From Ectothiorhodospira shaposhnikovii (GTDB taxonomy: Bacteria; Pseudomonadota; Gammaproteobacteria; Ectothiorhodospirales; Ectothiorhodospiraceae): 64,000 nucleotides of DNA. Position numbers and translations under genes: made by a program. This document shows positions 58,096 through 64,000 of this stretch, in pieces; position 1 is the first letter of the stretch; each line of letters begins with the position of its first letter. Location: contig NZ_NRSM01000017.1 of NCBI RefSeq assembly GCF_016584105.1, positions 17,406 to 81,405 on the forward strand, given 5' to 3'. Below the pieces are notes generated by a model. It was not told the origin of the DNA and did no database searches. It saw nothing but the letters and a program-made list of their open reading frames with translations.

Positions 58096-58452
58096 CTAGC
58101 TGACGCCGTATTCCACCAGCAGGTCCTCGTCCCTGACGATCATCTGGCAGGCCAGACGCCACTGTGAGGGGATGTCGTCCACGGACATCTGCTCGATGTC
58201 ATCGCTGCTGAGCTTGCCGAGCTGTTGCAGCACCGTCTGTTCCTTGGCGGTCAGTGGGCCGCCCTTGGGGGTCTTCTTGTCCAGGTGGGTGACCTTGATC
58301 AGGCAGGTTCCGCATTCGCCATCCTGGCAGTCGAAGTTGATGGGCAGCTTGTTTTCCCGGGCGATCTTCAGGATGGTTTCGGTATGGCTACCGGCGACCG
58401 CGTACACGGTCTTGTCCTTGTAGTCGGGATGGGTGAAGGTGATGTTGGGCAT
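58096..58452 (-). CDS. FeSII (Shethna)-like 2Fe-2S ferredoxin
   Basis: 118 residues. Plant-type cluster ligands are C-x4-C-x2-C in CQDGECGTC and a distal cysteine in WRLACQMIV. The order CQDG-CGTC-VTHLD, LTAKEQTVLQQLGKLSSDD and WRLACQMIVRDEDLLVEYG closely parallels the FeSII (Shethna) protein of Azotobacter, which forms an oxygen-protective complex with the two nitrogenase components. Assignment is by recalled similarity. Second gene of a two-ferredoxin unit, 39 bases after the other; GAGGAG precedes ATG 58452. Confidence 0.72.
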   Translation of the reverse strand: MPNITFTHPDYKDKTVYAVAGSHTETILKIARENKLPINFDCQDGECGTCLIKVTHLDKKTPKGGPLTAKEQTVLQQLGKLSSDDIEQMSVDDIPSQWRLACQMIVRDEDLLVEYGVS

Positions 58453-58491
58453 GGGTGTGATCTCCTCAAGGTGATGAAACTGGATGCCGGA

Positions 58492-58788
<297 letters not shown>

Positions 58789-58832
58789 TCATTGTCGTCA
58801 TGTCATGGCGAATCACTCGCAGCCGGGTTGAA

Positions 58833-58846
58833 GCAATATTTATACC
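58833..58846 (-). promoter_or_regulatory. Candidate sigma-54 promoter of the ferredoxin pair
   Basis: On the minus strand, GG (58846-58845), ten bases, GC (58834-58833); the -12 part reads TTGCT. The region just upstream (58850-58905) is very A/T-rich, unlike the surroundings. Confidence 0.5.
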
Positions 58847-58935
58847 GAGTATTAATTTTTGTGCTTTGTGTGTTTTTTTTATTTATTTTCAATATTTTAG
58901 GTTTTTTCTGGTGAGCCTGTGCAAGGCCCGGCGTA

Positions 58936-58951
58936 TGTGAGCTTCAAGACA
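58936..58951 (-). promoter_or_regulatory. Candidate NifA site upstream of the ferredoxins
   Basis: TGT-N10-ACA (symmetrical, readable on both strands) about 90 bases upstream of the sigma-54-like element. With that element it reproduces the layout seen before nifB. Confidence 0.5.
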
Positions 58952-58980
58952 ACCTGGATATTTGTAAGTGTTCTGACCCC

Positions 58981-59050
58981 GTCATTCCCGCGCAGGCGGG
59001 GATCCGGTCACGGAGGGGCATCCCCTGGACTCCCGCTTTCGCGGGAGTGA
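58981..59050. repeat. Dispersed inverted-repeat unit (CATTCCCGCG type)
   Basis: Two hairpins in tandem: ATTCCCGC with GCGGGGAT near 58984-59003, and ACTCCCGC-TTTC-GCGGGAGT near 59029-59048. The outer arms are also roughly inverted relative to each other. This is the look of the short CATTCCCGCG repeats found in many proteobacterial genomes. The 355-base stretch 58777-59131 holds no gene. Confidence 0.6.
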
Positions 59051-59071
59051 AGGTGGGGTCAGGACTGAAGG

Positions 59072-59109
59072 CCGGGCAATCCGGGCAGCTGGTGGCCCGG
59101 ATTGCCCGG
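59072..59109 (-). terminator. 15-base-pair hairpin after the DUF4389 gene
   Basis: Perfect 15-base-pair stem (59072-59086 with 59095-59109), eight-base loop. It lies 22 bases past the stop of the DUF4389 gene; no T tract, but the stem is very stable. Confidence 0.55.
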
Positions 59110-59131
59110 TGGCATTGTCACCGCCGGATCA

Positions 59132-59410
59132 TTACCATGGCGCCCATGGAAACGGACGTTCATCGGATCGTCCGGTGAGAAACCGCGCCGTGGTCGAAAG
59201 CCAACGGGCAGCACCCTCACCAAAACGGGCGATGGCCTCGTTACGTTCCTTGTTCACCAGCATCCAGAAGAATTGCAATATGGCGCAGATACCGAGGATG
59301 GTCTGTGCCAGATTCACCAGCAGCAACAGGACCAGCATGATCAGTCCATGCACCCATAGATTCCGGGGCATGGGACGGACGGTTTCCTCGTTTGAGGGAC
59401 TGGATTCCAT
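59132..59410 (-). CDS. DUF4389 membrane protein
   Basis: 92 residues with a long hydrophobic region (HGLIMLVLLLLVNLAQTILG and ICAILQFFWMLV) followed by NERNEAIARFGEGAARWLSTT and a short polar tail, the DUF4389 arrangement. Function unknown. Divergent from dacB. Confidence 0.7.
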   Translation of the reverse strand: MESSPSNEETVRPMPRNLWVHGLIMLVLLLLVNLAQTILGICAILQFFWMLVNKERNEAIARFGEGAARWLSTTARFLTGRSDERPFPWAPW

Positions 59411-59520
59411 GAGGGTCTCCTTGGGGTGTTGGACTCAGATGTAGATATAGTTGCAGTGCACAAGACTGTCCATATACGCTCCGGCCCATGTTCTCTCCCC
59501 TGTATCGAAGATCCCCCGCC

Positions 59521-60951
59521 ATGTCGCTTGTCCGTGTCCTGGTATCCCTGTGTTTGTGTCTGTTGATGGTCACGGAGGCGGTGGCACAGCCGCTCCCGCC
59601 CCAGGTGCAGCGTCTGCTGGAGCAGTACCGGATACCCGCCGAGGGCATCAGCGTCCTGGTTCAGCCGGTGACGGGGGGCGCCCCGCTGCTGGAGCACCGG
59701 GCGGACGTGCCGCGCAATCCCGCCTCAGCGATCAAACTGGTGACCACCTATGCGGCCCTGGAAATACTGGGGCCAGCCCATACCTGGAAGACGGAAATCC
59801 ATACCTTTGCCCCGGTGGTCAACGGCACCCTGCGGGGGGATCTCTACATCCGCGGCGGTGGAGACCCCTTTTTGGTGGCCCAGGAGGTATGGAAGATGGC
59901 CGGTGCCCTGCGGCGTACCGGTATCCAGCGTATCCAGGGTGACCTGGTCTTCGACCTGAGCCATTTCGACATTCCCCGGGAAGACCCCGGTGCCTTTGAC
60001 GGGCAACCCTTCCGGGCCTATAACCAGCCGCCCCACGCCCTGCTGATGAACTTCAATGCCATCAGCTTCCAGTTTCATCCCGCTGAGGACGGGCATTCCG
60101 TGCAGGTGGCGCTGGATCCTCCGTTGGCGGATCTGCGGCTGGACAACCGTTTGCGCCTGGGGTCGCAGGCCTGCGACAGTTTTCCCCAGGGGGTTGGCTT
60201 TCATGTGGCCCGGGAGCAGCCGGTACCCAGGGTGCTGCTGGAAGGGGAGTTGCCCAGGGGGTGTGAGGATGTGAGTCTGCTGCGTACCGCCCTGCCGCCG
60301 GAAGAATATGCCTACAGCCTGTTCACGGAGCTGTGGGGGCAATGGGGGGGTGTCCTGGAAGGAGGGTGGCGTCTGGGCCGGATCCCCGATCCTGCGTCCC
60401 GTCCGCGGGTGGTGCACCATTCACCGCCGCTGGGTGATCTGATCCGGCCGGTGAACAAGCACAGTAACAACGTCATGACCCGTCACATGAAGCTGGCCCT
60501 GGGAGCCCACCGGTATGGCGGTCCGGCCACCCTGGAAAAGGGGTATGCCGCCATTCGGGAGGTCCTGGAACGGGAAGGGGTCGACACCCGGGGACTGATC
60601 ATGGATAACGCCGCTGGTCTTTCCCGCACCAACCGGATCTCCGCCCGCCAGCTGGCGGCGGTGCTCATGGCGGGCCGCCGGAGTCCATACATGCCGGAGT
60701 ATGTCTCGTCCCTGGCCCTGTCGGGCATGGACGGCACCCTGAGTCGCCGCTTTGTGGGCCAGCCCGAGGCAGGGCGGATGCACCTGAAGACCGGTTACAT
60801 CAATGGTGTGTCTTCCGTGGCCGGGTATGTGCGCACCGCCGGTGGACGTGATCTGGTGGTGGTGGTCTTGATCAATCATCCCAATGCCCATCGCTGGGCC
60901 GGTCTTGAGATCCAGGATGTCCTGCTGCGCTGGGTGTATCGTCAGGGGTAA
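59521..60951 (+). CDS. dacB: PBP4-type D-alanyl-D-alanine carboxypeptidase/endopeptidase
   Basis: 476-residue periplasmic peptidase S13 that trims or cleaves peptidoglycan cross-links. Signal peptide LVRVLVSLCLCLLMVTEAVA. Active-site triads: SxxK in NPASAIKLV (Ser69, Lys72), SxN in KHSNNVMTRH (Ser315), KTG in HLKTGYINGV (~423). ATG 59521 is chosen over 59488 because the signal peptide then has normal length. Confidence 0.94.
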   Translation: MSLVRVLVSLCLCLLMVTEAVAQPLPPQVQRLLEQYRIPAEGISVLVQPVTGGAPLLEHRADVPRNPASAIKLVTTYAALEILGPAHTWKTEIHTFAPVVNGTLRGDLYIRGGGDPFLVAQEVWKMAGALRRTGIQRIQGDLVFDLSHFDIPREDPGAFDGQPFRAYNQPPHALLMNFNAISFQFHPAEDGHSVQVALDPPLADLRLDNRLRLGSQACDSFPQGVGFHVAREQPVPRVLLEGELPRGCEDVSLLRTALPPEEYAYSLFTELWGQWGGVLEGGWRLGRIPDPASRPRVVHHSPPLGDLIRPVNKHSNNVMTRHMKLALGAHRYGGPATLEKGYAAIREVLEREGVDTRGLIMDNAAGLSRTNRISARQLAAVLMAGRRSPYMPEYVSSLALSGMDGTLSRRFVGQPEAGRMHLKTGYINGVSSVAGYVRTAGGRDLVVVVLINHPNAHRWAGLEIQDVLLRWVYRQG

Positions 60952-61067
60952 TGACACGGCCGTATGAGTCGCGCCTGATATCTACGCCGTTGAAGCTGCG
61001 CTACTATCCTGGTAACCGGCGGATACCGGCTGGCCCCATGCCTGGTTGCATTTCGGAGGAATTCCCA

Positions 61068-61343
61068 ATGATCGGCGGTATTCAGAATTACTATGAACAC
61101 TTGGTGTACGACCGTATCCGTCACGTCCTGCTGGAGTCCGGTGAACCGCTGGATACCGTGCACATGGACGATCTGGCCTGCGTGGCCCTCAATCGCCTGC
61201 CACCCCGCTACCTGAGATTTTCCGTGGATCTCACCACCCGCCTGACCGACGAGGATTGGGAGGTGATCAACCGCCAGGTCAACGAGGCGGTGGATTATGC
61301 CTTCCGTACCACTCACCGGCGCCAGGAACTGCGCGAAACCTGA
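61068..61343 (+). CDS. ComFB-family small protein
   Basis: 91 residues: NYYEHLVYDRIRHVLLESG, then DLACVALNRLPPRYLRFS, which is the ComFB (late competence) core. The zinc-binding CxxC of some members is missing. Some ComFB proteins bind cyclic dinucleotides; not testable here. ATG 61068 has CGGAGGA upstream; the open frame from 60951 is not supported. Ten bases before ygiQ. Confidence 0.75.
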   Translation: MIGGIQNYYEHLVYDRIRHVLLESGEPLDTVHMDDLACVALNRLPPRYLRFSVDLTTRLTDEDWEVINRQVNEAVDYAFRTTHRRQELRET

Positions 61344-61353
61344 CTATCCTTAG

Positions 61354-63543
61354 ATGAACCCCACTGCCGTCTTCAGACCTCTTTTTTCCTATCGCCCCTA
61401 CTGGGCCGCACGCTTCGGCGTCGCGCCCTTCCTGCCCATGTCCCGGCACGAGATGGATCAGCTGGGCTGGGACAGCTGTGATGTGATTCTGGTGACCGGT
61501 GATGCCTATATCGATCATCCCAGCTTCGGGGTGGCCATCATCGGCCGCCTGCTGGAGGCCCAGGGTTTCCGGGTGGGGGTCATTTCCCAGCCCGACTGGC
61601 GTTCCCCGGAACCGTTTCAGGCCCTGGGCCGGCCCAATCTGTTCTTCGGCGTGACCGCGGGCAACATGGATTCCATGGTGAACCGCTATACCGCCGACCG
61701 CCGCCTGCGCAGCAACGATGCCTACAGCCCCGACGACGAGGGTGGCCGGCGGCCGGACCGGGCCGTGATCGTCTACAGCCAGCGGGTGCGGGAGGCCTAT
61801 CGGGACGTGCCCGTCATCATCGGCGGGATCGAGGCCAGTCTGCGACGGGTGGCACACTATGACTACTGGTCCGACAAGGTCCGCCGCTCCGTATTGCTGG
61901 ACTCCCGGGCCGATCTGCTCATCTACGGCAACGGGGAGCGTGCCCTGGTGGAGGCGGCCCATCGTATCGCCAGGGGGGAACATCCCAGGGACATGAAGGA
62001 TCTGCGCGGCACCGCCTTCTTGCTGGATACCCCGCCGGGAGACTGGCATGTGCTGGACTCCACCCTGGTGGACCGGCCCGGGCCGGTGCAGCGCCATCGA
62101 GACCCTTACTGCGAGGAGATTCCGGAGCAGTGCGGCCCGGGTCAGGCCGTGGCCTGGGGCAAGGCCGCGGGTGCCCAGGTCATTCGCGTCCAGCGGCGTG
62201 CCTTGACGGCCCACCCCCGGGAACGGACCGTCATCCGTCTGCCCGACTGCGACACGGTACAGGATGACCCGGTGCTCTATGCCCACGCCTCGCGCCTGAT
62301 CCATCTGGAAACCAATCCGGGCAATGCCCGTGCCCTGTTGCAGGGGCATGGAGACAAGGACCTGTGGATCAATCCGCCGCCGATTCCCCTGAGCACCATC
62401 GAACTGGATCAGTTGTTTGACCTGCCCTTTACCCGCGCCCCCCATCCCGCCTATCGGGGGGCGCGCATCCCGGCCTGGGAGATGATCCGGTTCTCGGTGA
62501 ACATCATGCGCGGTTGCTTTGGCGGCTGTACCTTCTGTTCCATCACCGAACATGAGGGGCGCATCATCCAGTCCCGTTCCGAGGACTCCATCGAACGGGA
62601 GGTGGACGAGATCCGGGACAAGGTGGAGGGATTCACCGGGATCATCTCGGACCTGGGCGGGCCGACGGCCAACATGTACCAGCTCGGGTGCAAGGACAAG
62701 GCCATCGAGGCCCATTGCCGCCGTCTGTCCTGCGTGCATCCCCGTATCTGTCGCAATCTGAATACCGATCACGGGCCCCTGATCCGGCTGTATCGCCGTA
62801 TCCGCAAGCGTCCCGGGGTGAAGAAGGTGCTGATTGCCTCGGGGTTGCGTTACGACCTGGCCCTGGAGTCGAAGGAATACGTCCGCGAACTGGTCACCCA
62901 CCATGTGGGCGGGTATCTGAAGATCGCCCCGGAGCATACCCAGCCCGGCCCCCTGTCACGGATGATGAAGCCGGGCATCGATGTCTACGAGCGGTTCCGG
63001 GAGCTGTTCGAGCGCTTTAGCCGTGAGGCGGGCAAGGAACAGTATCTGGTGCCGTATTTCATCGCCGCCCATCCGGGCACCACCGATGAGGACATGCTGC
63101 ATCTGGCCCTGTGGCTCAAGCACAACGGTTTTCGTCTGGATCAGGTCCAGGCCTTTTTGCCGGGTCCCATGGCCCTGGCCACCGCCATGTATCACGCCGA
63201 GCGGGACCCGCTCAAGCCGGTGACCCGGGGCAGTGAGCGGGTGTCGACCGCCAAGGGATTGCGTCAGCGCCGGTTGCACAAGGCATTCCTGCGCTACCAC
63301 GACCCGGAAAACTGGCCGCTGCTGCGGGAAGCCCTGCAGCGCATGGGGCGGGCCGACCTGATCGGCAACGGCAGGCGTCACCTGGTGCCCCGTTTCCAGC
63401 CAGCGGGAACCGGAGCCACGGGGGAGGGCCGCCGGCGACCGGTGCAGGCCGCCGAGCGTCCCGCGCCGCGCCGCAAGAGCCCTCGTGGTCCGGTGACGGA
63501 TCGCGGCGCGGTGGCCGGGTCCCGTACCCGCAAGCGTCGCTGA
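61354..63543 (+). CDS. ygiQ: YgiQ-family radical-SAM protein (UPF0313)
   Basis: 729 residues. An N-terminal B12-binding-like domain ([20 protein letters not shown]) precedes the radical-SAM cluster motif C-x3-C-x2-C in [17 protein letters not shown] (about residues 387-403), then a C-terminal domain and an Arg/Pro-rich basic tail. The reaction is unknown. Confidence 0.92.
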   Translation: MNPTAVFRPLFSYRPYWAARFGVAPFLPMSRHEMDQLGWDSCDVILVTGDAYIDHPSFGVAIIGRLLEAQGFRVGVISQPDWRSPEPFQALGRPNLFFGVTAGNMDSMVNRYTADRRLRSNDAYSPDDEGGRRPDRAVIVYSQRVREAYRDVPVIIGGIEASLRRVAHYDYWSDKVRRSVLLDSRADLLIYGNGERALVEAAHRIARGEHPRDMKDLRGTAFLLDTPPGDWHVLDSTLVDRPGPVQRHRDPYCEEIPEQCGPGQAVAWGKAAGAQVIRVQRRALTAHPRERTVIRLPDCDTVQDDPVLYAHASRLIHLETNPGNARALLQGHGDKDLWINPPPIPLSTIELDQLFDLPFTRAPHPAYRGARIPAWEMIRFSVNIMRGCFGGCTFCSITEHEGRIIQSRSEDSIEREVDEIRDKVEGFTGIISDLGGPTANMYQLGCKDKAIEAHCRRLSCVHPRICRNLNTDHGPLIRLYRRIRKRPGVKKVLIASGLRYDLALESKEYVRELVTHHVGGYLKIAPEHTQPGPLSRMMKPGIDVYERFRELFERFSREAGKEQYLVPYFIAAHPGTTDEDMLHLALWLKHNGFRLDQVQAFLPGPMALATAMYHAERDPLKPVTRGSERVSTAKGLRQRRLHKAFLRYHDPENWPLLREALQRMGRADLIGNGRRHLVPRFQPAGTGATGEGRRRPVQAAERPAPRRKSPRGPVTDRGAVAGSRTRKRR

Positions 63544-63573
63544 TCTGCCCCCGCATCCCCGGGTTTTTTCGCG

Positions 63574-63637
63574 TTAACGCCCCGCCTTGGGTCCCAGCAG
63601 CAGCCAGAGGATGAAGCCGATGACCGGTAACAGCAGC
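63574..63637 (-). pseudogene. C-terminal fragment of a PLDc_N-type small membrane protein
   Basis: A minus-strand frame ending at TAA (63574-63576) encodes LLLLPVIGFILWLLLGP plus KAGR, which resembles the end of the PLDc_N (phospholipase D nuclease N-terminal) membrane domain. Immediately upstream on that strand the sequence changes to intron-like structure, so the gene appears interrupted; the 5' part would lie beyond the window. Confidence 0.45.
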
Positions 63638-64000
63638 AATCGGATAGCCGGGGGTTTTTCTCCCCCGGCCTCCACAACACCCCGCATGCGGGTCCGCACG
63701 GGGCGTTTCCTCCGGAGTTCAAAGGACCATGCAACCATGGTGACCTTCAACGCTGGTTACCCAACGAATCGCCAAGGCCGTTTCACCCGGTCGGGCGCAT
63801 TACGGCCGTTGAGACACGCGGGTCTCTCTCGTTGCCGGAGGTTCGGGCCTTCACCGTGTCTCACCCATTACGGTGAGCATTTGGCTACTATGCCGTCTGC
63901 TGACTTCTGCCTCATCACGCCAAGCGTTGCCGATTGGCGCGCTGTCCGGGTCACGGTAGGGTCCGGTGGTGGTTCCAGCCCTTTCGAGCTGGCCCTCAGT
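63638..64000 (-). mobile_element. Group II intron-like 3' end (extends past window)
   Basis: On the minus strand, a domain-V-like hairpin occupies 63677-63706 (ACGCCCCG-TGCG-GACC-CGCA-T-GCGGGGTGT) flanked by CTCC and GGAG. It is followed by a domain-VI-like hairpin (63647-63669, GCCGGGGG and CCCCCGGC) and the end TATCCGATT. Further upstream, near 63890-63930, AGGCAGAAGTCAGCAGACGG resembles sequence found near the start of intron maturase genes. No maturase open frame runs through this 360-base part, so the copy may be internally deleted. Identification rests on recalled similarity and pairing. Confidence 0.5.

Noticed and set aside
63544..63573. CCCCGGGTTTTTT after ygiQ as an intrinsic terminator
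   Set aside because: T tract is good but no stem of more than three or four pairs can be drawn before it.
63573..63739. 54-codon minus-strand frame from ATG 63739 through the hairpins
   Set aside because: The N-terminal half is the translated domain V/VI-like structure; only the last ~20 codons look like protein, so it is treated as an intron/exon junction.

Overview
The window is a high-G+C stretch of a gammaproteobacterial chromosome. Gene content (rlmN-pilF-rodZ-hisS-yfgM-bamB-der, sdhCDAB with sdhE, fimV next to truA, recCBD) together with nitrogen-fixation accessory genes (nifB, nifQ, draG, two 2Fe-2S ferredoxins) fits a diazotrophic, probably phototrophic and haloalkaliphilic member of the Ectothiorhodospiraceae/Chromatiales. 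The taxon is inference; no rRNA is present.

Layout. 1-7.6 kb: plus-strand housekeeping block (23S rRNA/tRNA methylation, type IV pilus lipoprotein, cell-shape protein RodZ, histidyl-tRNA synthetase, outer-membrane assembly, GTPase Der). 7.5-9.6 kb: minus-strand ygfZ, a 51-residue membrane miniprotein, and a YhcB-like protein. 9.9-15 kb: ygfX and an Nfu-type protein face a succinate dehydrogenase operon flanked by two flavinylation factors (SdhE and a DUF1674/SDHAF4-like protein). 15-20.7 kb: psd divergent from prmB, then hemN, aroC and an MFS transporter. 20.8-34.8 kb: accessory block. It holds a minus-strand run of lipoprotein adaptor, RND pump, second adaptor and a reduced Mrp/complex-I-like membrane module. 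A patatin-like hydrolase with a GntP-type permease and an integral-membrane alpha/beta-hydrolase follow. 35-43 kb: LysR regulator divergent from leuCDB, then asd and fimV. 43.4-45 kb: an orphan CbiQ-like protein and truA. 45-48.4 kb: nifB-nifQ-draG behind two NifA-type sites and a sigma-54 promoter. 48.5-58 kb: recCBD. 58-59 kb: two ferredoxin genes, one resembling the FeSII Shethna protein, behind a second NifA/sigma-54-like arrangement. 59-63.5 kb: DUF4389 protein, dacB, ComFB-like protein and the radical-SAM protein YgiQ. The last ~360 bases look like the 3' end of a minus-strand group II intron inserted in a small membrane-protein gene.

Functional links. NifB makes the FeMo-cofactor precursor, NifQ supplies molybdenum, DraG reverses ADP-ribosylation of nitrogenase reductase, and the FeSII-like ferredoxin may protect nitrogenase from oxygen. 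The two sets lie on either side of recCBD, and both have candidate NifA control. In the accessory block, the most unusual point is co-linearity of a two-adaptor RND efflux system with ion-translocating Mrp-type subunits. No tRNA, rRNA, CRISPR array or complete transposase was seen.
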